From the NCBI RefSeq assembly GCF_015709525.1, contig NZ_JADNRA010000028.1, positions 1 to 64,000 on the forward strand: a stretch of 64,000 bases of DNA, given 5' to 3'. A program made the position numbers and the translations under genes. This DNA is from Methylocystis sp. L43 (GTDB lineage: Bacteria; Pseudomonadota; Alphaproteobacteria; Rhizobiales; Beijerinckiaceae). The notes under the pieces are model-generated. The model worked only from the letters and a program-made list of their open reading frames with translations, was not told where the DNA came from and made no database searches. This document shows, in pieces, positions 36,618 to 45,772 of this stretch (positions are counted from its first letter, which is position 1; each line of letters starts with the position of its first letter).

Positions 36618-39146
36618 TCAGGGCATATGCGCCTTGACCGTCTCGATCAGCTGTTTGATCGAGAACGGCTTCGCCAGAAAACCGAAGTCGCCCTCGGGAA
36701 GATTTTTGGCGAAGGCCTCTTCGGCATAGCCGGAAACGAAGATCACTTTCGCCGCGACGCCGCGCTTGCGCAGTTCGGCGAACATCGCCGGGCCGTCCAT
36801 CTCCGGCATCACCACGTCGGAGACGATGAGGTCGATCTTGCCGTCGACGCGTTCGACGACCTCGAGCGCCTCCATCCCCGTCGCCGCTTCGAGCACCGTG
36901 AATCCGCGCGAACTTAAGGCGCGTGCGCCGATCGAGCGCACGGCGTCTTCGTCTTCGACGAGGAGGACCACGCCCTGTCCCGTGTAGTCCGCAGCGACCT
37001 TGGGCGTATCCGCCTTCTGCGACGTCTCCTTCTCCTCCGGCACGTAGCGCGGCAGGAAAATGCGGAAAACCGCGCCTCGCCCGATCTCGCTGTCGACGGA
37101 GATGAAGCCGCCCGACTGCTTGACAATGCCGAAGACCGTCGAAAGGCCGAGGCCCGTGCCTTTGCCGACTTCCTTCGTCGTGAAGAAGGGTTCGAAGATT
37201 TTTTCTTTCACATCGGCGGGAATGCCGCTGCCCGAGTCCTCGACCTCGACTAGCACATAATCCGCCGCCGGCAGCGCCGCCTCATTAAAGGCGGCGCATT
37301 CCGAGGCGGCGACATTGCGCGTGCGGATCTGTACGCGTCCGCCTGACTCCAGCATGGCGTCGCGCGCATTGACGACGAGATTGATGATCACCTGTTCGAA
37401 CTGGGTGATGTCGGCCTTCACGAACCAGAGATCGCGGCCAAGACGCAGTTCGAGCTCGTTCTTTTCGCCGACGACCCGGCGCAGCAGATTCTGCACTTCG
37501 GAGAGCGCGTCGCCGAGTTGCAGGACTTGCGGGCGCAGCGTCTGACGCCGAGAGAAGGCGAGCAGCTGCCGCGTCAGGCCTGCCGCGCGGTTGGCGGTTT
37601 CCTTGATCTGGCGAATGTCGCGGAAGGCGGGGTCGGTCGGCCGGTGGCTGGAGAGCAGCAGATCCGAATAGCCGATGATCGCCGTTAGCATATTGTTGAA
37701 GTCATGCGCGATGCCGCCGGCGAGCTGGCCGACCGCATTCATTTTCTGCGATTGCGCGAACTCCTCCTGCAGCTTGCGCTGCTCGGTCGTGTCGAGCGCA
37801 TAGACCATCGCGCCTTTCTTGCCGGCGTCCTCGGCGGAAGAGACGAAGAACCGCGCCGAACGCGTCGCCGCGCCGGCGGCGTCTTCCTCGAACACGACAT
37901 TGATCGGGCGCACCTCGCCTTTGCCTTCGATCGCGTCTTCGATCGCGGCGCGCAGGGCGGCGCCATCGCGTTCGCCGAGTCCCGTCAGCACCGACCATGG
38001 CGCGGCGGCTTGTCCCTGGCCCGACTTCAGCGCCTGCGGCAGCAGTTTCGCGAAGGCCGCGTTCGACGTCAGCACGCGGCCCTCGCCGTCCAGCGTCGCC
38101 ATCGCCATCGGCGTCGAGTTGAAGAAGCGCGCGAAACGCACCTCGGCCGCGCGCAAATTCTCTTCCGGCTGTTCGCCAGAGGCGCGGTTGAGCACCAGGG
38201 TGCGCGAGGGGCCGGATTCGCCGTCGTGGCCGAAAGCAACCTGGTGCAGCAGCCTGACAGGCAGCGACTTGCCGTTGCGGCATCGCAGGTCGAGGTCGAT
38301 CTGCTCGGTGCGCACGTCGCCCGGCGCGCCCGACATCGCGGCGAGAAGCGCCGCGCCGCTATGGGCGACGATGGAGGACAGCGTCGCGCCGCCAGATCCG
38401 ACTTGCGTGAGATCATAGCCCAGCCATCCGGCGAGCGTTTTATTCATATAAGAGACGGCGCCGTCCGGACTCGCGGAAAAGAAACCGGCCGGCGCGTGAT
38501 CGAGAAAATCGATGGCGTGCTGGAGCTCCTGGAAGACGTTCTCCTGCCGCTGTCGATCGGCCGTCACGTCGGCCACCGCCCAGAGACAGAAGCGCCCCCC
38601 CGACGTCGTCGGCAGGGGCCGCACGCGAATGCGGTACCAGCCGACAGGCCCCTGCCCCGAGAGCGGCGGCGAAAGCCGCAGGTCTTCGCTATGCGACACC
38701 GCGGCGCGCGCCGCCTGGACCAGTCTGTAGATCGCCTCCGAGACCTCGGGCGGCCCTGAGAACAACCGCTCGACCAGCTGAACGCCGGAAGCGTCTTTAG
38801 CGTCGCACATCGCCGAATAGGCTTCGTTGGCGTATACGATGCGCGCATCGCCTTTGGTGACGAGCAGCCCTTCGCCGGATGTGTCGGCGATGAGTTTCGT
38901 CACGTCATTGCCCGCGACTCGGCCGGAGAAGTGAATCAATCCGACCGCATAGGCGAATAGAAAGAAGATTCCGGCGACGCCGAAAACCGCGAGCGCCAGA
39001 ATGGTGACGCGCGGCCCGAGGTCCGAAGGCGTCAGGTAATAGGCGGCGACGCCTGCGACCAACGCGATGACGAGGGCGAGCGTCAATCCGATATTCGCGG
39101 GCCGCTCGCTGCGTCCCAAGGCGGCCGCTTCGGTCCTGTCGCTCAT
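36618..39146 (-). CDS. cckA: Hybrid sensor histidine kinase CckA
   Basis: 842 residues. Two N-terminal membrane helices (about 18-75) precede PAS domains (about 85-460). The HisKA box [13 protein letters not shown], the ATPase boxes ([28 protein letters not shown]) and a C-terminal receiver with phosphoacceptor aspartate in [12 protein letters not shown] follow. In relatives CckA phosphorylates ChpT and so controls CtrA, the cell-cycle master regulator. A perfect CtrA-type site lies 161 bases upstream of its start. Confidence 0.93.
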   Translation of the reverse strand: MSDRTEAAALGRSERPANIGLTLALVIALVAGVAAYYLTPSDLGPRVTILALAVFGVAGIFFLFAYAVGLIHFSGRVAGNDVTKLIADTSGEGLLVTKGDARIVYANEAYSAMCDAKDASGVQLVERLFSGPPEVSEAIYRLVQAARAAVSHSEDLRLSPPLSGQGPVGWYRIRVRPLPTTSGGRFCLWAVADVTADRQRQENVFQELQHAIDFLDHAPAGFFSASPDGAVSYMNKTLAGWLGYDLTQVGSGGATLSSIVAHSGAALLAAMSGAPGDVRTEQIDLDLRCRNGKSLPVRLLHQVAFGHDGESGPSRTLVLNRASGEQPEENLRAAEVRFARFFNSTPMAMATLDGEGRVLTSNAAFAKLLPQALKSGQGQAAAPWSVLTGLGERDGAALRAAIEDAIEGKGEVRPINVVFEEDAAGAATRSARFFVSSAEDAGKKGAMVYALDTTEQRKLQEEFAQSQKMNAVGQLAGGIAHDFNNMLTAIIGYSDLLLSSHRPTDPAFRDIRQIKETANRAAGLTRQLLAFSRRQTLRPQVLQLGDALSEVQNLLRRVVGEKNELELRLGRDLWFVKADITQFEQVIINLVVNARDAMLESGGRVQIRTRNVAASECAAFNEAALPAADYVLVEVEDSGSGIPADVKEKIFEPFFTTKEVGKGTGLGLSTVFGIVKQSGGFISVDSEIGRGAVFRIFLPRYVPEEKETSQKADTPKVAADYTGQGVVLLVEDEDAVRSIGARALSSRGFTVLEAATGMEALEVVERVDGKIDLIVSDVVMPEMDGPAMFAELRKRGVAAKVIFVSGYAEEAFAKNLPEGDFGFLAKPFSIKQLIETVKAHMP

Positions 39147-39307
39147 TTCTTAACCACCCGCGTCATATATCGCCGATCGCGACGGCCATGCTGACGCCGG
39201 CGCGCCGATTATTACTCTGCCGACGCTTACAGAATCATCTAAAACAATGGCTGTGAACGCCCATAATAGCAACGCCGGACATCGGAAGGGCGCTGATTCA
39301 TCAAACA

Positions 39308-39322
39308 TTAACCATTCATTAA
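39308..39322. promoter_or_regulatory. Putative CtrA binding site
   Basis: TTAACCATTCATTAA fits the full CtrA consensus TTAA-N7-TTAA exactly. It lies 76 bases upstream of the FliO-like gene and 161 bases upstream of the divergent cckA. It may drive the flagellar gene and feed back on cckA. Confidence 0.7.
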
Positions 39323-39398
39323 CCTTTTTTCGGCGCTTGCCATGAAAGCTGTTAATTTGGCAAGGTTCACGCGCGTCCGAACGAGAGACTAACCGTTC

Positions 39399-40292
39399 AT
39401 GCCTGATAAATTCACTCAACTGCTGCCGGCGCTCGGAGCGCTCGTTGCGTTCCTCGTCGCTGCGGTGCTCGTGCTTTATATTTTCCGTCTGTTATTCGGA
39501 CGCCGCATTCGAGCGCCGGGAGGCCGCAATCGCGCGCGCCGGCTGGACGTCGTCGATGTCTATGACCTCGATCGCGAGCGCCAGCTCGTCATTGTGCGGC
39601 GCGACAATATCGAACATCTGCTCCTGATCGGCGGCCCCAACGACATCCTCGTCGAAGCGACGATCAGCCGGCTCGAAGGCGCTGTCAGCCGCGGGCCGGA
39701 GCAACGCCCCGGACCGCCGGCGGCCGCGAACTGGCCGGCCGGGCCCTCGGCTCCGCCTCGAGAGCTGGAAACGCCGCTGCCGAAACCCGCCGCGGCGGGA
39801 GGCGCCGTCAATCTGCCGCCTGACCTCTTCGCGCCGGCGCCAACCAAGCCTGCTGCGCCGCCGCCTGCCCCGCCTCCGCCGGCGGGCCCTAGAATTTCGA
39901 GCCCGGCCGCGCCGCCGCAGCGCCCGGCTCCGCCCCGTTCGCCGACCCCGCCCTTCCTTGCGCGCGCCCAGCAGCGGCTGGCCCCGCGTCCGAAAGAGCC
40001 GCCGCCGCCTGAAGCCGCGGCTCCGGCGCCGCCGCCTCCGCCTCCGCCGCCCGCGGCTCCTCCCAGACCGGCAGAACCGCCGCCGCCAAGGCCTGCAGCG
40101 CCGCCGGCTCCCCCGCCGCCAGCGGCGGCGAGACCTGCTGCGCCGCCCCCTGCGCCCCCGCCGCCGCCCAAGCCTGCGGCGCCGCCGCCGCCGCCTACGC
40201 CGCCACAGGCGGCTCCGGCCGACGTCGATCCGCTGGACTCGCTCGAAGCGGAGATGGCGCGGTTGCTCGGCCGCCCGGATCAGAAGGAATGA
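39399..40292 (+). CDS. FliO-like membrane protein with long proline-rich tail
   Basis: 297 residues. One membrane helix (about 10-33) is followed by the FliO-type domain (LDVVDVYDLDRERQLVIVRRDNIEHLLLIGG split over residues about 48-78). Residues about 100-280 are dominated by Pro and Ala with runs of PPPPP, ending in an acidic-helical piece (DPLDSLEAEMARLLG). FliO helps assemble the flagellar export gate. No other flagellar gene is in the window, so a general envelope role is also possible. The tail is likely disordered. Confidence 0.7.
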   Translation: MPDKFTQLLPALGALVAFLVAAVLVLYIFRLLFGRRIRAPGGRNRARRLDVVDVYDLDRERQLVIVRRDNIEHLLLIGGPNDILVEATISRLEGAVSRGPEQRPGPPAAANWPAGPSAPPRELETPLPKPAAAGGAVNLPPDLFAPAPTKPAAPPPAPPPPAGPRISSPAAPPQRPAPPRSPTPPFLARAQQRLAPRPKEPPPPEAAAPAPPPPPPPPAAPPRPAEPPPPRPAAPPAPPPPAAARPAAPPPAPPPPPKPAAPPPPPTPPQAAPADVDPLDSLEAEMARLLGRPDQKE

Positions 40293-40322
40293 AAAAGGGC
40301 GTCGCCGGCGGCGACGCCCTTC
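40293..40322 (-). terminator. Terminator between the FliO-like gene and dksA
   Basis: AAGGGCGTCGCC pairs with GGCGACGCCCTT, with a three-base loop. On the minus strand the stem is followed by TTTTTCATT, so it ends dksA transcription. On the plus strand it has only a weak T-run and may also slow the FliO-like transcript. Confidence 0.85.
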
Positions 40323-40345
40323 ACTTTTCCCCCGAAGGTTTCGGA

Positions 40346-40762
40346 CTAATCGTCTCGATAGACTTTTTCGCGCCGTTCGTGACGCTCCTGCGCCTCGATG
40401 GACAGCGTCGCGATCGGGCGGGCGTCGAGGCGCTTGAGAGAAATCGGCTCTCCCGTTTCCTCGCAATAGCCGTAACTGCCGTCGTCGAGGCGCGTCAGCG
40501 CCGCGTCGATTTTGGCGATGAGCTTGCGCTGCCGGTCGCGGGCGCGCAGTTCGATGGCGCGATCGGTTTCAGACGATGCGCGATCCGCAAGATCAGGATG
40601 GTTTTCATTTTCATTCTGCAGAGTGGCCAGCGTTTCGCGACTCTCTTGCAGAATGTCCTCCTTCCAAGCCAGCAGTTTGCGCCGGAAATATTCGCGCTGC
40701 CGATCGCACATGAAGGGTTCGTCTTCGGAAGGCTTATACGTTTCTTCCAGATCCACCGCCAT
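40346..40762 (-). CDS. dksA: RNA polymerase-binding factor DksA (zinc-finger cysteines mostly lost)
   Basis: 138 residues; transcription factor that works with ppGpp at RNA polymerase. The coiled-coil tip acids are present in HPDLADRASSETDRAIELR. In the globular zinc region only the first of four cysteines is kept (YGYCEETGEPI). The other three positions are T, S and A. Such cysteine-poor DksA forms are known in alphaproteobacteria and Pseudomonas DksA2 and can work without zinc. It has its own terminator. Confidence 0.93.
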   Translation of the reverse strand: MAVDLEETYKPSEDEPFMCDRQREYFRRKLLAWKEDILQESRETLATLQNENENHPDLADRASSETDRAIELRARDRQRKLIAKIDAALTRLDDGSYGYCEETGEPISLKRLDARPIATLSIEAQERHERREKVYRDD

Positions 40763-40843
40763 CTCGCGAATCCTTAATTGGCCTATAGGCGACGCCTATA
40801 TAGCCGCGACGGGCGCCACATACAATCATTCCCGCGCCGCCGC

Positions 40844-42055
40844 TCACTCCATGGCTCTGCGCAGATTTTCGTCGATCTTGTCCAGGAACCCTGTCGTCGA
40901 CAGCCATCTTTGATTGCAGCCGACGAGCAGGGCGAGGTCCTTGGTCATGAAGCCCGACTCGACGGTCGCGACGCACACTTCCTCAAGCGTGCGGGCAAAA
41001 CGGACAAGATCCTCGTTCCCATCGAGCTTGCCGCGATGCGCGAGCGCGCGCGTCCAGGCGAAAATCGAGGCGATCGAGTTGGTGGAGGTCTCGTGACCCT
41101 TCTGATGTTCACGATAGTGGCGCGTCACGGTGCCGTGAGCCGCTTCGGCCTCGACGGTCTGGCCGTCGGGCGTCATCAGCACGCTCGTCATCAGACCGAG
41201 CGAACCGAAGCCCTGCGCAACGGTGTCTGACTGCACGTCGCCGTCGTAATTCTTGCACGCCCAGATGTAGCCGCCCGACCATTTGAGCGCCGAGGCGACC
41301 ATATCGTCGATCAGACGATGCTCGTAGGTGAGGCCGAGCGCCTGGAATTTCGATTTGAACTCGGCGTCGTAAATCTCCTGGAACAGATCTTTGAATCGGC
41401 CGTCATAGGCCTTAAGGATCGTGTTCTTGGTCGAGAGATAGACCGGATATCTGCGCGTGAGCCCGTAGTTGAACGTCGCGCGCGCGAACTCGCTGATCGA
41501 CTCGTCAAGATTATACATCGCCAGCGCGACGCCGGAGCCGGGGAAATTGAAGACTTCCTTCTCGATGACGTCGCCGTCGACGCCCTCGAATTTGATTGTG
41601 AGACGCCCCTTGCCGGGCACCTTGAAGTCGGTCGCCTTGTATTGATCGCCAAAGGCGTGACGGCCGACGATGATCGGCTGCGTCCATCCCGGCACCAATC
41701 GCGGCACGTTCCTGCAGATGATCGGCTCGCGGAAGATGACGCCGCCCAGGATGTTGCGGATCGTGCCGTTCGGCGATTTCCACATCTCCTTGAGCTGGAA
41801 TTCCTTCACGCGCGCCTCATCGGGCGTGATGGTCGCGCATTTCACCCCGACGCCATGCTCCTTGATGGCGTAGGCCGCGTCGACCGTCACCTGATCATTG
41901 GTGGCGTCGCGATTTTCGATCGAAAGATCGTAATAAAGGAGATCGACGTCGAGATAGGGCCGAACGAGCTTTTCTTTGATGGCGGCCCAGATGATGCGGG
42001 TCATTTCGTCGCCGTCGAGTTCGACGACAGGATTCGCAACCTTGATCTTCCGCAT
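40844..42055 (-). CDS. icd: NADP-dependent isocitrate dehydrogenase
   Basis: 403 residues of the eukaryote-like dimeric type (subfamily II). It oxidises isocitrate to 2-oxoglutarate in the TCA cycle. It starts [20 protein letters not shown]; the substrate-site segment [20 protein letters not shown] and the metal aspartates in [20 protein letters not shown] are present. No partner genes nearby belong to the cycle. Confidence 0.96.
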   Translation of the reverse strand: MRKIKVANPVVELDGDEMTRIIWAAIKEKLVRPYLDVDLLYYDLSIENRDATNDQVTVDAAYAIKEHGVGVKCATITPDEARVKEFQLKEMWKSPNGTIRNILGGVIFREPIICRNVPRLVPGWTQPIIVGRHAFGDQYKATDFKVPGKGRLTIKFEGVDGDVIEKEVFNFPGSGVALAMYNLDESISEFARATFNYGLTRRYPVYLSTKNTILKAYDGRFKDLFQEIYDAEFKSKFQALGLTYEHRLIDDMVASALKWSGGYIWACKNYDGDVQSDTVAQGFGSLGLMTSVLMTPDGQTVEAEAAHGTVTRHYREHQKGHETSTNSIASIFAWTRALAHRGKLDGNEDLVRFARTLEEVCVATVESGFMTKDLALLVGCNQRWLSTTGFLDKIDENLRRAME

Positions 42056-42204
42056 GCAACCGCTCCTCTGTGCCGCGCGCCTTATAGCGTCGGCTAAAGG
42101 TTTTGGGTAGCAATCCAGGGGCCTGCGGCTAAGCGGCGAAGCCGCCCTTCCCCCCGCGCGCTTTCCGCCCTAATTTGCCGGCCGCTTTGGGGCGAGGAGT
42201 CAAA

Positions 42205-43035
42205 TTGGTCGGGGCCGGAACGGATCGCAGCAAGACGGCCCTTTCCGGGGGGCCGGCGATTGTGCTCGTGCGTCCGCAGCTCGCCGTCAACATCGGCATG
42301 TGCGCCCGCGCCATGGCCAACTTCGGCCTCTCCGATCTGCGCCTCGTCTCGCCGCGTGAAGGCTGGCCGCGCACCGGCGCCTACCGCAAGGGCGCCTATG
42401 CGGCCGCCGCCGGCGCCGTGCATCTCCTCGAAAGCGCGAAGCTCTACGAGAGCGTGCGCGAAGCGATCGAGGATCTCTCATTCGTCTATGCCGCCACGGC
42501 GCGCGGACGCGGCCAGATGAAGCCGGTGCTGACGCCGGCACAGGCCATGCCGGGCATGGCGGCGCGCGTGACGGCGGGCGAAAAATATGGCGTGCTGTTT
42601 GGGCCCGAGCGCACCGGCCTCGACAATGACGACGTTGCGCTCGCCGACGCCATCCTCACCTTTCCGGTCAATCCCGCCTACGCTTCGCTCAATCTCGCGC
42701 AGGCGGTGCTGCTCACCGGCTATGAATGGTTTCGCGCCGCGCATGGCGACGCCATTCCCTTTGAGATCGAAGAGCGCTCGCCCCCGGCGACGCGCGAGAT
42801 GACCCTTGCTTTTTTTGATTTTCTCGAAGGCGAACTCGACAAGCGCGGCTTCTTCCGCCCGCTGACGAAAAAGCCCGTCATGTCGCGCAACCTGCGCAAC
42901 ATGTTCCACCGCATGGGCCTCACCCAGCAGGACGTGCGCACGCTGTGGGGCATGGTCGTGCGGCTGGTGGAAGGCCCGCGCCGTGAGCCGAAGAAGACGA
43001 GCCGAAAAAAGCAGGCGGAAGGCGCGGACTCCTGA
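42205..43035 (+). CDS. trmJ: tRNA 2'-O-methyltransferase (TrmJ/SPOUT family)
   Basis: 276 residues from the TTG at 42205, chosen because GAGGAG lies five bases upstream; a start at 42175 adds ten residues without a ribosome site. The SPOUT fold has IVLVRPQLAVNIGMCARAMANFG at the start and the knot motifs VLFGPERTGL and NPAYASLNLAQAVLL. TrmJ methylates position 32 of tRNAs. A basic C-terminal tail (KKTSRKKQAEG) may help bind RNA. Confidence 0.9.
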   Translation: MVGAGTDRSKTALSGGPAIVLVRPQLAVNIGMCARAMANFGLSDLRLVSPREGWPRTGAYRKGAYAAAAGAVHLLESAKLYESVREAIEDLSFVYAATARGRGQMKPVLTPAQAMPGMAARVTAGEKYGVLFGPERTGLDNDDVALADAILTFPVNPAYASLNLAQAVLLTGYEWFRAAHGDAIPFEIEERSPPATREMTLAFFDFLEGELDKRGFFRPLTKKPVMSRNLRNMFHRMGLTQQDVRTLWGMVVRLVEGPRREPKKTSRKKQAEGADS

Positions 43036-43062
43036 GCCGCGTCACCTGTGACGACGACCGTC

Positions 43063-43485
43063 CTAATGAAGCGACCGCTTGCCTTCCCGCCGCGTCGGCG
43101 GCGGGGCGAGCGGGCTCGCCTGATGGTGCACGAGCCGCCAGCGCTCCCCGTTCCAGCGAAACCAGTTCGTCGCCAGCAGCAGGCCGCCGCCGACCTCCTC
43201 GATGCAAAAGACCCGACCCTCGGCGCCCTCGATGAGCGTCTGTGGATCTCGCGTCGTGACCGCTTCCTGCGCCGGGTTACGAAAAATATCGCGATAGGAG
43301 GCGAGCACCGGCATGCGCCCGACGAGCGCCGGCCAGCCGGGATGAGCGCAAGAGACGCCCTCTTCCGCCCAAAGTTCATTCAAACCGCCAAGGTCACGTG
43401 CGGCGAAGGCACGGTAATAAGCAGCGTTGGCGTCGAGCAGCGAGATTTCATCCATCGGGGGACACTGCGAGATTCGATCGGGCAT
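43063..43485 (-). CDS. NTF2-like/SnoaL-like protein
   Basis: 140 residues; an ATG at 43455 (MDEISLLDANAAYYRAF) is a likely alternative start. The cone-shaped NTF2 fold is suggested by AYYRAFAARDLGGLNELWAEEGVSCAHPGW and NWFRWNGERWRLVHHQAS. Such proteins range from enzymes to ligand-binding domains. Function unknown. It is convergent with trmJ. Confidence 0.8.
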   Translation of the reverse strand: MPDRISQCPPMDEISLLDANAAYYRAFAARDLGGLNELWAEEGVSCAHPGWPALVGRMPVLASYRDIFRNPAQEAVTTRDPQTLIEGAEGRVFCIEEVGGGLLLATNWFRWNGERWRLVHHQASPLAPPPTRREGKRSLH

Positions 43486-43537
43486 GGCAAATGCCAGACA
43501 GGGCCCAGAGCAAGACGGCGTCCAAAGAGATTGACCG

Positions 43538-43783
43538 ATGGATGCGCTGACCTGGTTCGAGCTCTTCGCGGTAAGCGCGATGCTGCTGACTTATTCAATG
43601 GAGGAACGCAGCCATTGGTTCGTGCTGGGATTCGCGGGCGCCTGCGCTCTGGGATCAATCTATGGATTCCTTCAAGGCGCTTGGCCCTTCGGCCTGGTCG
43701 AAGCGGTGTGGGTGGGGGTTGCGCTCAAGCGGTGGCGCTCGCGGCGAAGAACCTCGCAAGACCGCGGCGAAGCGCTTAAGTAG
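43538..43783 (+). CDS. Small membrane protein of unknown function
   Basis: 81 residues. Two hydrophobic segments (about residues 8-20 and 27-46, the second with LGFAGACALGSIYGFL) precede WPFGLVEAVWVGVALKRW and a basic tail. This matches a small conserved alphaproteobacterial membrane-protein type without a known role. An 82-base gap separates it from nfuA. Confidence 0.7.
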   Translation: MDALTWFELFAVSAMLLTYSMEERSHWFVLGFAGACALGSIYGFLQGAWPFGLVEAVWVGVALKRWRSRRRTSQDRGEALK

Positions 43784-43865
43784 TATGCAGAGATGTCACA
43801 GCACGCCAAATTTGTGATATTTGCGCACTTCCGGCCGGCCTTGAACCGGACGTAGGAGTCTACCG

Positions 43866-44423
43866 ATGTTCATCCAGACTGAAGCCACCCCCAATCCTGC
43901 AACGCTCAAGTTTCTGCCCGGCCAGGACGTTCTGGGCCAGGGCGCCATGGAATTTCGCTCGCGCGACGACGCCATCCACGCGCCGCTCGCCGAGGCGCTG
44001 CTCTCCATCGACGGCGTCGAGGCGGTGATGTATGGCGCGGATTTCGTCTCGGTGACGAAGAACGGCGCCGAATGGCCGCATCTGAAGCCCGCCATTCTTG
44101 GCACGATCATGGAGCATTTCGCCTCCGGCGCGCCGCTCCTGACGGAAGGCGCGGCGCCGGCGCAGCCCCACGGGGAGTTCTATGACTCGGCCGACGCGGA
44201 GACGGTCGCCACGATCAAGGAGCTGATCGAGACGCGCGTGCGCCCGGCGGTCGCCGGCGACGGCGGCGATATCGTCTTCCGCGGCTTCAAAGACGGCGTC
44301 GTCTACCTTGCCATGAAGGGCGCTTGCTCCGGATGCCCGTCATCCACCGCGACCTTGCGGCACGGCATCGAGAACCTGCTCAAGCATTTCCTGCCGCAGG
44401 TGAAGGCGGTCGAGCCGGCGTAG
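43866..44423 (+). CDS. nfuA: Iron-sulfur carrier of the NfuA type
   Basis: 185 residues. The Nfu N-terminal domain (MFIQTEATPNPATLKFLPG) precedes the NifU-like domain (about 110-180) with the cluster-binding CSGCPSS. It delivers 4Fe-4S clusters to apo-enzymes. MiaB, encoded 1.4 kb downstream, is a plausible client because it has two clusters. The layout is that of alphaproteobacterial and mitochondrial NFU1. Confidence 0.95.
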   Translation: MFIQTEATPNPATLKFLPGQDVLGQGAMEFRSRDDAIHAPLAEALLSIDGVEAVMYGADFVSVTKNGAEWPHLKPAILGTIMEHFASGAPLLTEGAAPAQPHGEFYDSADAETVATIKELIETRVRPAVAGDGGDIVFRGFKDGVVYLAMKGACSGCPSSTATLRHGIENLLKHFLPQVKAVEPA

Positions 44424-44482
44424 CGGCGGCGTCTCCGGAACGACGTTGATCGCGCTCCGAAAACCGTCATAATCGACGAATC

Positions 44483-45220
44483 ATGCGAATCCTTGGGATT
44501 GACACCGCTCTGCCAGCCGTCTCGGCCTGCGTGCTGGACCATGACGCGGCGGCGCCGATCGCCGCCGAGTCGATTGAGATGGAGCGGGGGCACGCCGAGG
44601 CGCTGCTGCCGCTGATCAAACGCGTCATGAGCAAGGTCGAAGGGGGGTTCGCCTCGCTCGACCGGGTGGCGGTGACCGTCGGGCCTGGCTCCTTCACGGG
44701 CATTCGCATCGGCCTCGCCGCCGGTCAGGCGATCGCGCTCGCCTGTAAGATCGAGATTGTCGGCGTCTCGACGCTTGCCGCGCTTGCGGCGCCGCTGATC
44801 ATCGATCCTTTCGACGGCGTCGTCGCGGCGGCGATCGACGCCCGCCATGACAAGGTCTACATCGCCGCCTTCGGCCCCGACGGGCGCCCGCTCCTCTCGC
44901 CGCGCCGCATCAACGCGCATGAAGCGCTTCGCGCGCTGGGGACCGGCCCGCTGCTGCTGACCGGCTCCGGCGCGCCACTGCTTGCGAGGGAGGCGCGCGC
45001 CCGCGGCGTTCCGGTCAGGATCGCGAGCGAGCGGCCTGCCCCCGATATCGCCCTCGTGGCGCGTCTTGGCCTTGCCGCGCAGCCTGATACTGCGCCCGCC
45101 CGCCCGCTTTATCTTAAAGAGCCCGACGTCACGATGCCCGCCGCCCGACCCAACGCCCTAATGGCTGTTGCAGGCTTGGGCGATGCGGCCGCGCGCGCCG
45201 CCGCCGCGGCTCAGGCGTGA
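44483..45220 (+). CDS. tsaB: tRNA threonylcarbamoyladenosine biosynthesis protein TsaB
   Basis: 245 residues. It begins with the ASKHA-like MRILGIDTALPAVSACVLD and has VTVGPGSFTGIRIGLAAGQAIA, diagnostic of TsaB. It supports TsaD in making t6A at position 37 of ANN-decoding tRNAs. The rimI gene starts 10 bases after its stop. Confidence 0.95.
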   Translation: MRILGIDTALPAVSACVLDHDAAAPIAAESIEMERGHAEALLPLIKRVMSKVEGGFASLDRVAVTVGPGSFTGIRIGLAAGQAIALACKIEIVGVSTLAALAAPLIIDPFDGVVAAAIDARHDKVYIAAFGPDGRPLLSPRRINAHEALRALGTGPLLLTGSGAPLLAREARARGVPVRIASERPAPDIALVARLGLAAQPDTAPARPLYLKEPDVTMPAARPNALMAVAGLGDAAARAAAAAQA

Positions 45221-45230
45221 GCTTTGCGCC

Positions 45231-45719
45231 ATGACGCTGCTTTCGTCCTTCTTCGCCAAGCCGACATTCGTCATCGAACCCATCGGGGCGGAGCGCGCCG
45301 ATGACTGCGAACGTCTGCACGGGGCGTCTTTCGCTTTTGGTTGGTCGAAAATCGATTTTGAAAATTATTTGACGGACCCGCACATCGTCGCCGACGGGGC
45401 GGTTCCCGAAGGTCGCAGAGGCGAGCTAGGGGGCTTCATTCTCTCGCGGCTGACGCCGCCCGACGCCGAAGTCCTCACTTTCGCCGTCGACCCTGGCAGA
45501 CGCGGCGCGGGACTGGGCCGGCGCATTCTTGAAAAGCATCTCGAAAATCTCGAGCGCGGCGGCGCCCGCCTCGTCTTTCTGGAGGTCGCCGACGACAATG
45601 AGGCCGCGCTGAAGCTCTACGCACGCGAGGGCTTCAAGGAGATCGGCAGGCGCGAAAATTACTATCAACGCGCCAACGGCGAGCGGCGCGCGGCGATCGC
45701 TCTGCGGCTGGAAATCTGA
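45231..45719 (+). CDS. rimI: Ribosomal-protein-alanine N-acetyltransferase RimI-like
   Basis: 162 residues from ATG at 45231. The GNAT core has FAVDPGRRGAGLGRRILEKHLENL for acetyl-CoA and FLEVADDNEAALKLYAREGFKEIGRRENYY, typical of RimI. RimI acetylates the N-terminus of ribosomal protein S18, and the tsaB-rimI pairing is very common. Confidence 0.92.
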   Translation: MTLLSSFFAKPTFVIEPIGAERADDCERLHGASFAFGWSKIDFENYLTDPHIVADGAVPEGRRGELGGFILSRLTPPDAEVLTFAVDPGRRGAGLGRRILEKHLENLERGGARLVFLEVADDNEAALKLYAREGFKEIGRRENYYQRANGERRAAIALRLEI

Positions 45720-45772
45720 ATATGCACGCTCGCGGGGACGGCTGTGACAGCGGGCCAGTTCAGAAAATATGA

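Noticed and set aside
39492-40466. Arg-rich 324-codon minus-strand frame
   Set aside because: It is the antisense image of the proline-rich tail (CCG runs read as CGG) and overlaps dksA.
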